This document shows, in pieces, positions 44,201 through 57,405 of a stretch of DNA of 64,000 nt (its first letter is position 1; each line of letters begins with the position of its first letter). This DNA is from Cacajao melanocephalus. Lineage: Eukaryota > Chordata > Mammalia > Primates > Pitheciidae. Location: contig CAUYLG010048087.1 of the NCBI GenBank assembly GCA_963573385.1, forward strand, positions 62,001-126,000, read 5' to 3'. The notes below the pieces were generated by a model that had not been told where the DNA came from, ran no database searches, and worked only from the letters and a program-made list of their open reading frames with translations. The position numbers were made by a program, and so were the translations under genes.

Positions 44201-44909
44201 GCACTGTTCTTAGCTACAAACAAGTGTGCAAGCAATGCCTTTTGAATATATTCATGTGCTGTGCCAAATAGTAGTAGTGCAAAATGCTAATGTTGATTTA
44301 AAAAGAGTGACCTTTCCTTGTGTGTTTCTTTCCAGTGATCTGCTTATCTAAGACAGATAGTATTGATAGACTGCACTCTCACAGTCTTAGACTTGCAGAG
44401 ATGCCTTGGAGTTTTTTGTTTGACATTTCTTTCTCCCTTGAGTACTTTGTTCTGACTCTGTCATTTAGACTTTACTGTAAGGATAACCAATTAGTAGTTA
44501 AATAACCTGAAGGAGTCTTTTTATGTACTCTATTCAAATAGCACTAAACTCTCTGTCACATGAATAGGAGATATGAATTATTTCTTTATGCACTTTTAAA
44601 GAAAGCCCACACAGTAAATGATATTGCTCATAACCCCTGCCTTTACTGCTTTCTTCCCTACACTTAGGGACTCATTTTAAAGAAGAATTTTAGATCTCCT
44701 ATTCTGCATCCCAGTAGAAATAAGAACTCAGTAGGAATAGGACTATGTAGCTTTTTTAATAAACATATAACAGAAAGGTAGACTTAGTTTTGAAAGCCAT
44801 ACTCTAAAGAAACAACAATGAGAATACTTGCTGGGAATTCATCTCTTTAAGAAATAGCAAATGACTGTCAAATTAACAAAATGCCCCGGTCTGTACATTT
44901 ATACATAGT
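41273..44909. other. long unassigned stretch with a purine tract and an A-run
   Basis: About 3.6 kb with no gene and no confident dispersed repeat. Purine-rich GGAA/GAAA sequence at 42265-42368; A22 then GAA units at 43677-43716. Opposed TCF/LEF-like motifs CTTTGAT (42114-42120) and ATCAAAG (42162-42168) lie close together. The paucity of repeats makes it a reasonable place to look for conserved non-coding elements. Confidence 0.4.
42265..42368 (+). repeat. purine-rich low-complexity tract
   Basis: Degenerate GGAA, GAAA and GAGA units with few pyrimidines. Confidence 0.85.
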
Positions 44910-44985
44910 ACAGATATTTATTGTGGACCTACTGTGTTCCAAACCCAAAGATTGCAGAAGTAAATTCTTACTTCCCTTCTTTGGC
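44910..44985 (-). repeat. LINE-2 3' terminus fragment
   Basis: 'agatatttattgtggaccta' with 'ctgtgttccaaacccaaaga' matches the reversed L2 end. Confidence 0.5.
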
Positions 44986-44989
44986 CTAC

Positions 44990-45430
44990 TCAGAAGTTGA
45001 AAATATTTGGGAAGCTAGAGGTCAATACTCATAATCTAACTCTTAGAATGAATGATCCTTGGTCTTTTAACAAAGAGCATTCTGATTAATAAAATGGTCT
45101 TAGAGTTGTAGGAGAAATGTGTCATTCTGGACTACAAAGATCTTCTGTCTCTTTCACAATGGACTGTTTACGAAAAAGACCAGTGTGCTTAGTTAATTAG
45201 GCATCTACAACACTGTGTAAACATTCCTTTCCAGTCATTGCTTCCTGGTCAGTGATAGAGACCACTTTGTAGGGCCTTTATCTTAAACACTAGGAAAGAA
45301 CTACAGGAGAGCTACAGCCATCTGCAGTTGTCATTTTTGTAAATTTGCTAATAATGACGTTACATCAAGTAATCGGAACATCATACCTGTCTAACGTGCA
45401 CTACTACTCCCACACCCACACTACTGCTGC
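44990..45430. other. unassigned sequence
   Basis: Nothing recognised. Confidence 0.4.
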
Positions 45431-45435
45431 TAATA

Positions 45436-45945
45436 CAACAACCATTTACTAGGCGTATTGGCCGTGTGCCAAGTGCTGTGTTTATTTCTTATTTTCACAG
45501 TATACATTATGATTTAACGGGTGGTTTGGCAAAGTAGCTAAGAGAGAGGGCTCTAGAGACAAACTGCTAAGGTTCACGTTCTTGCTTCCATCATTTATTA
45601 GCTGCATGAACTTGGCCAAATTTCTCAACATTTCTGTGTCTCAACTACCTTATCCATAAAATGGAAATACTTGTCTGATAGGTTGTTATATGATTAAATC
45701 AGAGGATACTGGTTAAGTGCTTAGAGCACAGACTAAATGTACAATAAAATTTGCTATAACATTTCTATAATATCACTCAACTAATATTTGCTATAATAAT
45801 CCTATCACTTACTGATCACTGTAACTCAAAGAATTGTGCATTCTTATTATTCTTAGTTTACATATGAAAAACTGAGGTTCACACTAACATTTTAGTCAAA
45901 AAACCTACTAAATTCTTGAGCTGAAATTCAAACTGTGTTTGATCT
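45436..45945 (-). repeat. MIR SINE split by another MIR
   Basis: Reversed MIR begins at 45436-45512 ('gccgtgtgccaagtgctgtg') and resumes at about 45800-45945 ('tattcttagtttacatatga', 'tgagctgaaattcaaac'). The gap is filled by an opposite-strand MIR. Confidence 0.6.
45520..45790 (+). repeat. MIR SINE nested in a MIR
   Basis: 'agagagggctctagagacaa', 'attagctgcatgaacttggc', 'ctcaactaccttatccataa' and 'gttaagtgcttagagcacag' cover most of a sense MIR. Confidence 0.8.
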
Positions 45946-45949
45946 GATT

Positions 45950-47833
45950 CTGCAGTTCCAATGAGGGATGATATGTAACGAGAAGGGGTAGGCCTGCACC
46001 TGAAATGTTTCTGGAATTCTATACAATTATCTGTGATCCGCAATCATTCAAAACCTATGGGTGGAGATGTGAGGAATGGGTGGGAGATGTCACAATTTGT
46101 ATTTACAGTGAAGCAGGCAGTTTAATAAGGTGGAATTTCAAGGTTTTTAAAACTGGATGGTTTTTGTAAGATGGGAATGGACTGGAGAGTGAGGTAGTGA
46201 ATTGGGATAAGCAAGTAAGAGTCTTCTGAACTTCTCAGTATTCAAAGTTCTGGAAACCTTTTGAACTTCTGTCAAAAATAAGCTGTCTAATAAACAAATC
46301 ATTCCATGCAAAGAGAAAGAAATGGATGGGTGGGGCTTTGAAGCCACTGGTGGTTCTTGGTCTGTGTGACTAGTCCACTGGGGCAGATAGTAGTACTGGG
46401 GGTAGCTCTCAGAAGATTTGTAAAATGTGGTGAGGTTAGTAACCATGGCCAACTTTGTTGTGCAGTATACTCGGTTAAGCATATATCCTAGAGAAGGATC
46501 TATCTTTCTTGTACTTTGAAAGATTTGATAGCTTATTCAGGACTTGGTTCTATAGCTGTGGCAGCAACAGGAGGAGCCAGCTCAGCTTAAACCTCTGTTC
46601 CTTTAGACTTACAAGTGGTTCTGATGGGGACCTACAGTGATGTACCAGTGAGTGACCAATGAAGACATGTCTTTATCAAGGAAAGCTGTACAATTTCTAC
46701 ATGGGAAGGATTCAATGGAAGCAATCTGGTTAGAAGGGGGCTAGAGACTCACTTTGAAGCTATAGCTGCACAACAGGCATGACGTTTGTACTTAGATTTC
46801 AGTTTCTTTAGAGTTGATAAAAAATTATGAGCAAACTGAGTTTTTTCCTGAGATACAAGTTTGCACTGCAGGTGCTCTTTCTCTTCTGTGCAAACATGAA
46901 GCTCCGGCTTTGGTGCTACCAACAGGAGGACAGAGGCTTACTTTGCAATATATCTGATCATGATTGTGTAGTTTTCCTGCATCACAGGGTTAAAGACAAA
47001 ATAAAACTTGCATTTTATTTTAAGCAAATAAAGCAAGAACAAATGGCATCATTCTGAGCAATGTTAGCACACTGTGGATTCTTAAATTTATTGTGGTTGA
47101 GGATGAATGTTCTCCAAATTAGCAAGGCAGCACTTCCAAAGTTCAGTGGAGGGCACTTTAAGATGCAATTATTTACACTTCGTGTTGTGATATTACAACA
47201 ATTGTTAGTAAGAGCTGAAGAGATTTCATAATTATTTGAGGGTGCAGGAAATCATCTTACTCTCCCTTTACTTGAAATGCTAGGAATTGAATCTGCATGA
47301 ATCTGGCTGATCACAAATCATGTGTCACCACCTCCATAACATTTACCTGCATAATTTGTGCTTATTATTTTTTATGTTGATGAATCTATATTGATAAACC
47401 TTGCATTTTTCTGTTTTTCCAGTATGTATTTCCTATTTCACAGTAAAGTAGGGACCCTACACTCTATTTACTTTGTGCTCTTTCACAGTACACCATAGGA
47501 TTTAAATAAATGCCTACTGAAAAATTAAATAAGCCATGCCATTTTTGTTAAGCAGCTTTACTTGGCAGCTAGATCTCTGTTCAAAATTATGCTAAGATGA
47601 AGAGTCTTACCATCATTTCCCTGGTGACCTGTGGGCACAGAATTTAATGAAAATTTGTTTCCTTGCCCTTGTAGCAACTTTCTCTGCATTAGATCCTAAT
47701 TAACCACCATAAGGTGATTTAGGCCTTGGGGGTGGGATGAGATTATTCATTTTTGTTCTATTTTACATTTATATTTACTTCTTAATGTTGCATTCACTTC
47801 CTTTGAAATGTTAGTATTAAGAAGTGTTCTTTT
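45950..47833. other. unassigned stretch with possible poly-A signals
   Basis: About 1.9 kb, relatively GC-rich in 46.1-46.9 kb. AATAAA hexamers occur near 47000 and 47026. Minus frame 46147-46482 (111 codons) and plus frame 46827-47057 have no motif I recognise. It could be a decayed retroposon or LTR element, but I cannot place it. Confidence 0.35.
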
Positions 47834-47928
47834 TTTAAAATTTATTATACTTTAAGTTCTGGGGTACATGTGCAGATTGTGCAGGTTTGTTACGTAGGTA
47901 TACATGTGCCATGGTGGTGGTTTGCTGC
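47834..47928 (-). repeat. very short LINE-1 3' end, L1PA-like
   Basis: 'tttattatactttaagttct', 'ggggtacatgtgcagattgt', 'gtatacatgtgccatggtgg': the reversed extreme 3' UTR of primate L1, only about 95 bp, severely 5'-truncated. Confidence 0.85.
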
Positions 47929-48682
47929 TGTTCTCTTAAAATTATGAGGACTTTTGATTTTACGTTATTTTATAAGTCAAAAACTAAAACCAAAAGCAAA
48001 ATCTGTAAAATTCTTTTTTTCAGCATCTAAAGTCGCCTTTTACGTTATATATCGTTATCTTTACGGATTTTAAATTAACACCTAATTAAACTGTGAGTGT
48101 ATTTCAAAGGTGAGGCTAGGTTCTCATTGATTTTCTCCACCAAATTGTTGCATGAAGCTTGAGAAAAAAGTGAAAGATTTTACAGTTTTTGCCCAACAAA
48201 TATTCTCCCTAAGATTCAAGAGGTATTTTCTTAAGAAAATAGGTTTAAAATATTAACTATTTCTAAAATATAGCAGAAAGCAAATTAAGCAGCATTTTCT
48301 TGAAGGAGAAAATGTTAACAATTATCATAGAAATGCATTTGCTTTAATATCGTCATTTTTAGCAATGACTTTGATCAGCTTTCTGTTGATGATCAATTCT
48401 AAAATGATGATTCTTTCCTATGAAAAACATGCTTTGGTTTCACTTCACAGCTGGTAGTTTATTTACTTTAGATTTGTTGTCATTATCACATTTTCTGTTT
48501 ATTCTTTTTTTAAATGTGTTTTGCCCCAACACATGTTCAATAGATACAATCCCTTACATAAAAATGAAAGTAGATTTCTAAAGCTCTGTAGTATATTTAC
48601 ATCAAACTGTGAGTAAAATAATTTGGAATAATAAAGTCTAAAATTTTTTAGATGTAATGGCAGTAAAGGAGAAAATGTTTTG
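47929..48682. other. unassigned AT-rich sequence
   Basis: Nothing recognised. Confidence 0.4.
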
Positions 48683-48696
48683 AAAATGATGAGTAG

Positions 48697-49034
<338 letters not shown>

Positions 49035-49038
49035 CTAG

Positions 49039-49959
49039 CTTATGCTCTCAGTACATATCTTGGATTAGATTTCATATTCATTTAATACCATTTTCTTATT
49101 TTCCTCAACATTATACACGCCATAAATGTATCTTGCAAAATTGAGTCAAAATTCACTTTGAGGCAGCTATAAATCTTACAGTCTTATTAACATATAGAAA
49201 ATAATTAATAAAGAATCTTGAGAATTATTTAGATTTGGTTTCAAATCCTGGGTTCGATTATTAGGAATTAGGTTTATAATTCACTCTACGTCATTTCCAA
49301 TGTTTGAGAATATAGGGTTAAAGACAGAGCTGAATCAGATGGCAAAATATTGGCTTAATTTAGACTTCCCTAGAAATTATGAATGTTAAAGGATGTCGAG
49401 TAGGATTTTGTATTTTGTTTTTGCTATTGTTACTCTCAAATTGGTAACTAGAGTTCATAGCTGCATGCTGAGATTAGCTTAGTATGCTACTTACTAAAGA
49501 GAGAAGTAAAAAATCAGGGCCAGAATCTTTTTCTCAGGAGCTTCTTAAGGGTTAAAAGAAAAAACTCAATTTCCCCAACCATCAACCAGCTGCTTTACTT
49601 GTATACAGAAAGTTTTGGAGGCAGGAAGGAAGAGAGTAGCTCTTTGAAATGTTCTAGCCCTGTGGAATGTGCATCATTTATGATCAGATTTATGATCAGA
49701 TTCCTTCTACAGCACTTTTCTCATCTCAAGTCAAGTGAAGCGGTCCAATTTAATCATTTGTGCAGACTGGCACACATGAAAGAAGGAGACTGGCAAATAT
49801 TCCATTTAGCTAACTGAATCAGTAATGAACTTCCCAATCTGTTTCTGTGCCAATGTTGGGGAGATAGGAGAAAATTAGAGAGAGATGGTAGGAAGGGCCA
49901 GTGGAACATCTGCATTCTCACCTTTGGGCCCACCTGGGGTACATGAATGTTCTGTAGAT
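49039..49959. other. unassigned sequence
   Basis: No gene or confident repeat. A 13-base unit TTTATGATCAGAT is doubled at about 49677-49701. Confidence 0.4.
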
Positions 49960-49976
49960 AAAATAGAACCAGTATT

Positions 49977-50274
<298 letters not shown>

Positions 50275-50287
50275 TAGACCCAGTATT

Positions 50288-51024
50288 AAGCAGTGGGCTT
50301 GAGCTGTTGCTGGGGCAGTTGGTAACAGGGTACAGTGACATCAGCAGTGAGAGGCAGTGAGATCTCCAGGAAATTGGAGGAAGGTGGAATGAAGGTGGTA
50401 GTAACTGAGACCTGTGCATGACCTGACCCAGTAGAGGGCCAGGCTGGAAGAGATGTGATAATTCCAAGGTGATAAAGAGGAAGGGGGAATCAAAAAATAG
50501 ACAACACTCTTCATTTCAGCTTCTTTCAGCTGTAGTTCTGGCCAGAAATGGGAGAAAGGGGAAAACATTTTGAATCAAACTGAGTTTTAGTGACAGACAG
50601 TGACTTGAAGTTTATGGGAGCATCAAATGTCATAAAGGCATGGGGAAGGAGAATTTGACAAAAAAAAAATAATAATGTGGAAACCATGTTTGAAGGAAAA
50701 AAATGGAACTATTTCAGGCTAATGTTTTACGGAGGTGAGGGTCTTTGATAAACCAGTTTCAGCTGGGTTAGAGAACTCTATGACGCTTACATATTATTTC
50801 CCTTAATTTAAACCCTGGGACTCAGTAATTATTTCTAACCAATCATAGGCAGAGAGGTTGAAAGGGAGAATACAGAGACCTGATTGGTATGTTTACCACC
50901 TGGACCTGGAAGCACTGTCATTGACAGATCCAGGGCGCAGGCAGAAAGGGCAGGAGGTGCGGGTGCAAAAGAATGAGGCTTGCCTTGTTTTTGAAATTTC
51001 CATTGAACCAAGCTGATTAGACAT
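50288..51024. other. unassigned sequence
   Basis: No gene or confident repeat. Purine-rich segments around 50340-50500. Confidence 0.4.
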
Positions 51025-51550
51025 CTACCTGTTCTTCCAGTTACTGTTACTGCATAAAAAGGTGCCCAAAATTTGGTGGCTGAAAACAATCATTTATTTT
51101 GCTCACGATATTGTGGATTAAGACTAGAGAGGACAGTTCTTGCTAGAAGTTTCAAATGCCATTGCAGTCAAGGTGTTAGCTGGGGCTACTGTTATCTGAA
51201 GGCTCACCTGGGCTGGGTGTTCAACATGGCTTCCCACATGGCTAGCAATGGATGTTTGCTGCAGCAGGGAGCTCAGCTGGAGCTGTTGGAGCACATACCC
51301 ATGTGTGACCTCTCCATCACAGCAGTCTCAGGGTAGTTGAACTTCACGCATGACTGCTGGCTTTTTCAGAGTAAGCATCTTAACAGAACCAAGAGGAAGT
51401 AGAACGCTTTCTTTGATCACACCTCAGAATAATTGGTTACAAGTCCATTACTAAGGCCAGCCTGAATTCAAGGAAAGAGGCATAAACCTCATCTCTCAAT
51501 GGAAAGTTGTCAAATAATTTGTGGATGTGTTTTAAATTTATCATCCTATG
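51025..51550 (-). repeat. MaLR/MLT1-like LTR
   Basis: 'tttggtggctgaaaacaatc' with 'atttattttgctcacgatat', 'catggcttcccacatggcta' and 'actaaggccagcctgaattc' follow the order of a reversed old mammalian LTR; subfamily not assigned. Confidence 0.55.
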
Positions 51551-51751
51551 AAAAGCCAAAAAAAAAAAAAGCCCTCTCCAATCCAATAACAATTTCTTAT
51601 ATTTTGGCCAAAATTCCATTTTCTACGGATTATGGGGAGGGGGAAGGAAAGTTTTCGTGAACTTGGGCAAGTCATTTTAACTTACTGATTTTCAGTTTTC
51701 TCTTACCAAAATGAAAGCAAAAATGCCTATTTCATTGTGCTGTTGTTTAAT

Positions 51752-51909
51752 GGGGTGAGATGGTAGCTCATGCCTGTAGTCCCAGCTGCTCAGGAGGCTG
51801 AGGCAGGGGGATTGCTTGAGCCCAGGAGTTGGAGACTGCATTGAGCTATGATTATACCACTGCACTCCAGCCTGGGCAATAGAGTAAGACCCTGTCTCAA
51901 AAGAAAAAA
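51752..51909 (+). repeat. free left Alu monomer (FLAM_C-like)
   Basis: Single 7SL-derived monomer: 'gtagctcatgcctgtagtcc', 'ccactgcactccagcctggg', then an A-rich tail. It lacks a right arm. Close TTCATTG sequences on either side may be target-duplication remnants. Confidence 0.85.
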
Positions 51910-53344
51910 TTCATTGCTCTTTCATAAATTTAAATGAAAAAACAGTGTCTAATACATAGTAGCTCTTATTATTTAGTCCTATTAAATGGTGCATCCAAAG
52001 AGAAATTCTAACAAGATATGATGATGAAGACTTGTATATTGGAAGCTTTCATTTATGAGTGAAGAAAAACTGCTGAAGATTTATGATGAACATTGGCATA
52101 AATAGAAAGCCAGCTTGCAGAGCAGAGAAGGCTGATATTTTTATGCTAAGCTGTAGAAATCAGGAAATGTGTGATAGGGTTATCTGACAAATAGATTTAG
52201 AGAAGCTACAGAAAGAGGAAGGGGAAATCAAAGTGAACATTGATAAATGTGGGTAAGGGCATTGTGTGTTGGGGAAGCACCATAGTTCTTCCATTTAATA
52301 CGCACGTGTTGTTTGAAGCACTCTTATGAAAAGTCATCTTTCATGTTAAGTGGAGAGCATGTATTTGCAACTTTTCTATTTGGTATTTCTAACATTTGTA
52401 TTTGGTAGTCATATCTCTAGTTATTAAAAATCACATTGTGATAAAATACTCTTTTGACATGCTGACTAAAATCATATGGTAGACATTTTCTGCCATGTAG
52501 CAGGATTTAATAGATTTGGGAAAATAATATTTTTATATTTCTATTATAAATAACATTCATATAAATAATCTTATCAGTTGCTATCAATACAGGGAATTCT
52601 TATTTACATTAATTAGTTTAAAACTTTCATTGTTTTTGTGCTTTACTCCATAATATTGCTACTGTTGAAACACATTACATTTGTATAAGGATATGTAGCA
52701 ATGCCAAAAATATTGAGGTGCCTACTCTGTACATGGGTTTACATTGGTTGTTGTAGTTGTTGTTTTATTTTATTATTACCTTCTGCTTTTTTCATATTTG
52801 CAGGCACACTATTGTCTTCTTCCAACTCTTAAGTGTAGTGACAGACATATCTCCAATTCATAATTTTGTGTTTTTTTAATATTCCTCTCATTATGGTATT
52901 CTTTGTTGTTTTTGCATAGATTTTATGGTCTTTTCCAAATTTTAGATTTAGTAATAGAAATAGTTCTATTTCATCAATTTCAACTCTTCTTTCAGAAATG
53001 TTTCAGAAAGGCAAGCTCCATTCTTAATGAGAGACTATGTTTTGGTTCTTTGAAAACAGGAAGATGGATGAGACCCACATTCTGTCCTCAGGTAGCTTAT
53101 AAAGTATGTTAGTGTATTACCCTGTTAGCCATGACATTGTCAATTGCAAGAAACCTAAAGCAAAAGGGAATTTTAGGTCTTATAACTAGAAATGCTGTGG
53201 AGTTGTTCACATTGTGAAAAGTAAGTTACAGGATTGGGGAAGAGTTTATGTTGAAATAGTCAAAGCAGCAACTGAGATATTTTGTATTGTAAATTCCATA
53301 GGTAATCATAAAGATGACGACTTGATACCTGTTCCCAAATGGAT
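51910..53344. other. unassigned AT-rich sequence
   Basis: Nothing recognised. Confidence 0.4.
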
Positions 53345-53775
53345 TCACCCTTTCATTCATTCAGTCTTTCATTCATCCAATACTTACTGAACTCCCATAT
53401 TTGCCAGCTGTTTGGTGTGGGGATTAGAGAGGTGAATAAGACCAAGTTTTGTTCTTATGGGAGCAACAGTCTAACCTAGGGAGATAACAAATAGCCAAAT
53501 CAATGAAGAGGTAATAAGTGTCACATAGTGATCATTCCTATTAAGCTGGTGTAAGTTGGTTTAAACTACATGATAAAGGAAGATCTTTCTGAAGATCTTT
53601 GGACCCAAGTCCCTTTGAACCCAAGATTTGACTGATATCTCTGTGAATATTCGGGAAAGTCTTCAGGGGAAGGGCACAGCAGGTGTAAGACCCTAGTAAA
53701 GTGGGAGCTTTGTAGTATTTCACAAACAGTGAGCAGGTGGGAGTAAATTCAGCACTTTATGAAGTTTTGGGCATT
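53345..53775 (-). repeat. LINE-2 3' portion
   Basis: ATTCATTC units, 'caatacttactgaactccca', 'gggattagagaggtgaataa', 'gggcacagcaggtgtaagac' follow reversed L2. Confidence 0.75.
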
Positions 53776-54469
53776 TTTCAGTCTTGTTGGCATCAGTGAA
53801 TGTGCGATAGCTAGAAACAGGTCAATAAATTATTCATGATCAAAATGAATTTGCTGTTTCTCTGCCCACATTATTGCACCCTTGGGAAGTGGTTAGTTTG
53901 CCCACCTGGGCCAAAGGAGAGTTCCTTATCCAAGAACCTAAATCAATATGTTTCAGTTTAGCTGTCTTTTTCCACAAGCACTTAAGCTCTTTAATTCCAG
54001 AAAGATAATTATCACTCCTAGACTTAATCATTTTTCTCTTATCCTCTGTGTTATCTTCTTTAATCTTATTCAAGACTTGGGTCCTCCAGTTCTTTATTGT
54101 TTTGCCATTAAGCCTTATCAATATTTGCTTGGAGGTAAATTTAGTATATTCAGATTCTTCTTTTTGTAGTCTCTTTCATTTTTTTCTGTGCAAGGACAAA
54201 TGTAAATGTCATGAAATTATCAGAATCTTGAATTTTGATGTCAAATTCATGTTTTCTGTAATAATGACTTTTAAAGAAGAAGAATATATATCTCTTATGA
54301 ATACTTCTTGTTTTTAAGTTAGGATATTTCTGCCTTTTAGATTAGAGGTGGTAAGATGGTGATATGTCTGTGTGAAATTTACTTATCTACTAGATGTGTT
54401 TCCTAACTACTCCAATCTACTCTTGCCTATATTGTAATTTTCCATGCTGTACCCAGATAATTCTTTCTG
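53776..54469. other. unassigned sequence
   Basis: Overlapping frames on both strands (53840-54317) show no motif. Confidence 0.4.
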
Positions 54470-54835
54470 AAATACAAAGCTGTCTACACCATCATTCTGC
54501 TTAAAATATGTTGACGACTTCACATTCCCTTTTGGGTAAAGATCAGCTCCTTACATGGCCTAAAAAGTCTCAATGAAATGGACTCAACAGCTGGCAGTGT
54601 CCACCCGACCAAATCCCTCCTCGCTTCACCAGCTTCCATTCACTGGCATTCTTTTCCTCCTTACTGTCTGTTCGCCATGCCCTTCTGAAAACAGATAATT
54701 TGCATGTACTCATTTATCATGTTCACTACATTTTTTTCCTCCTCGACTAACTAACCTATATACCCTCCCAAATTTCAATTCAGTGATCACTTCATGACAG
54801 TTATCATCTCTGGATAGATTATTAAAAGCAGATCT
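54470..54835 (+). repeat. LINE-2 fragment
   Basis: 'ttctgcttaaaatatgttga', 'gggtaaagatcagctcctta', 'tggcctaaaaagtctcaatg', 'ttcgccatgcccttctgaaa' follow the sense L2 ORF2 C-terminal order. Confidence 0.7.
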
Positions 54836-55574
54836 AGAAAGAGTACCACATGCAATTTCTGGTCACTCTAAAACATTATACATGCATACACACATATACC
54901 ACCCCACACACATTCTAGGTAATATTCAGAAATCTTACTATTTTAATAGAAATGTGTTTAAAGTTGAACCATGCTCAAAAAAGAACATTCCGAACGGTTA
55001 AGCTGACTAAAGGTGTCTTTAGATAAGCAGAATACATATACTCACAGTTCAGATTAGCTAAACTGGGAAAGAACTGCTTTTCAAGATTATTAACCAATGA
55101 TATTCTAATCTCAGATGCTGTACTAGAATGTTCTGGTGCAATTATTGTTTGGTTTAATTTTTTACTCTAGTGAGCTATAGGCTGACACATTATCAATAAT
55201 TCTTTTCATTGTAAGCAGCACATTATTTGGTTTTGAATGTTCCTTGTATGATGCTTGAAGTGTAAATAGTATAATTTTTACCATTTTCCGGGAGCATCTC
55301 AGTCATTTATAATTGGATAATTTTTTCCTACAATTTGCGAAGTACAAGGTGTATCTGTCAAAACTGACTTTCTCTCTTTGTTTCTTTTATCTGTATCATG
55401 GCTTACCCAATTGATAGTGTGCAAGAAACATTATTGATGTCTTGTTGAATCCTTTCTGTATATACTACTGTGATCTTGGTGGTGTCTTCATTTATTATTC
55501 TGGTGGATGCATATAACTTACCCTCAGTATTTTTATGAGACAAGAAGCAATATCTTCCTTTTCTAAAAAAATTA
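54836..55574. other. unassigned AT-rich sequence
   Basis: Nothing recognised beyond a degenerate CA-rich stretch near 54880-54912. Confidence 0.4.
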
Positions 55575-55675
55575 ATTTAGACAGTAAGTTCTGTTAGCAT
55601 AAATACCAGTGTGGTCCTACTCACCACTGTACCTTCAGTGCCTAGCATGGCACCAACACACAGTTGATGCTTAAT
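55575..55675 (+). repeat. LINE-2 3' terminus
   Basis: 'ccttcagtgcctagcatggc' and 'acacagttgatgcttaattc' match the sense L2 end. Confidence 0.65.
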
Positions 55676-55689
55676 TCCTGAAACAGCCT

Positions 55690-55815
55690 GTGGGTTAGGG
55701 ATAGTCTACCTATTTGCTAGTGATGAAACTGCCCGTTAAAGGAATGAGGGAGTGATTGCTCAGGTTTACACAGCTGCTAAGTGGTAGAGGTCAGGCTCTT
55801 AGTTGCAGTGTGGCT
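55690..55815 (-). repeat. MIR SINE fragment
   Basis: 'gtttacacagctgctaagtg' with GTAGAGGTCAGGCTC matches reversed MIR. Confidence 0.65.
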
Positions 55816-56463
55816 TATTATCTAGCATCTGCTAACAAGTTATGAAGGCATTTTGCTACTTTAAAATAATTTATTTATTCAAACTTCCTGTTTACTGGTC
55901 AGATTTCCATTGTCAGATTGAGAAAATAAATCACTCATTTGCAGGACAGTAGCAAATATCTTACTTGCATTCCAGTTGTGTATGGGTTCTTTTAAAGTTT
56001 ATAATATTATTTTCTTGTTCCTGTTGTTGTATATTGATGGCAGTGGTAGGCCTAGGTTTTCCACCTCACTATAGAACAAAGCCATAGCTTATAAATTGTT
56101 TTAGTTGCTATCTGGACTGACATAGCTATAGTAAAATATTTACTGCTTTGTTGCAGAAAAAGCTAGCAGATGGTTTTCATGACATCACAGGCAGGAAAGA
56201 ATACACATGTAGGGTCCATATGTTTTGCCTTTTTTCCAAGTGTCTAACTTCATATATTCATGAGAATTTTGAATGAGGAAGTCAATAAACTTGTCATTGT
56301 TCTATAATGAGAAATGTTATTTGCTGAAAATAAAGCGTATTACTGTGTTCAAAAGAAAAGATCTCAGTCTGAAAAGAATGCTTGTGCAAGGATAAACTTA
56401 CATGAAAAAGAAATGTGTGAAATTTAAATATTATTAGCAATCATGACTGAAGATATTATTAGT

Positions 56464-56466
<3 letters not shown>
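55816..56466. other. unassigned sequence
   Basis: Nothing recognised. Confidence 0.4.

Positions 56467-56499
<33 letters not shown>
56467..56499. repeat. (AT)n microsatellite, about 16 units
   Basis: Perfect alternating AT run at the edge of a MIR. Confidence 0.95.
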
Positions 56500-56501
<2 letters not shown>

Positions 56502-56504
56502 GCC

Positions 56505-56680
56505 AACCAACTTGCTAAGTAGTTTATATTGTATCTCATTTTATCCTTAAAACTCTTTTTACAGATTAAAAAATTGAGAACTTGAATGTTGAAGAGGTAA
56601 TTTATGTTCCAAAAACTAATAATCAGAGGCGTTTGGGTTGAAGATCTGTTGGACTCTAAAGTCTAAATTATTATTGTTTA
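56505..56680 (-). repeat. MIR SINE
   Basis: 'attgtatctcattttatcct', 'ttttacagattaaaaaattg' and 'aatcagaggcgtttgggttg' match reversed MIR. Confidence 0.65.
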
Positions 56681-56754
56681 TATTATTCTTTTAAAAATTA
56701 AGATAAATATTTTATATTCATTATCATGATTACTTTTACAATATATTTTTCCCA

Positions 56755-56900
56755 CCTGTCTAAAATTTTGTTGAGGTAAAGACATCATGTCTGTTTAATT
56801 TACTTCTGTATTAAAAGTATTATATTGTACCACCAATCATATTGTATATGATTTATGTCCATTGTAGATACTCAGTAAGATATATTGAATGAATCATCTT
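56755..56900 (+). repeat. LINE-2 3' end
   Basis: 'ttgaggtaaagacatcatgt', 'ttgtagatactcagtaagat' and TTGAATGAATC match the sense L2 terminus. Confidence 0.65.
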
Positions 56901-57149
56901 GCGCTTTGAAGATTGGGATTGTCACAACATTAATAGTGTTTTAGCCTTTCATCTCAGACTTTTTAGGGGAGTTAGAGATAGGAAATGGGAATTTAGCCTG
57001 CTTGGAAGAAAGGTGGTGTTTCATAAAGTTTACAGCATCACTGGAAGTCAGTGACTCAATTGCCTTTGACCATTAGGTTTCAATAACAGCTAAGAAGAAC
57101 TTAAGGAAAATCTGATTAGAAGAGTTATACACTGATCTCAAAAGGACTT

Positions 57150-57405
57150 CAATGGCAGCATGGCATGGGGGTCAAGAGTATGGGCTCTGGGCCAGATTAT
57201 CAGGGTTCCATTCCAAAGTATTCCACTTATTAGCTGGTGATTTTTCAGATGACTGCTCTGTACCCAAATGATCTCATCTGAAAATTGGAGATAATGATTA
57301 TACCTACCTCATAGGATTATCATTAAGATTAAATGAATTACTGATAAAGTACTTAGAACAGTGCCTGATACACAGTATGTGTTATATAGTGTTTGTTACA
57401 AAAGT
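57150..57405 (+). repeat. MIR SINE, nearly full length
   Basis: 'caagagtatgggctctgggc', 'atctgaaaattggagataat', 'tacctacctcataggattat', 'gtacttagaacagtgcctga': the best-preserved MIR in the window. Confidence 0.88.
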
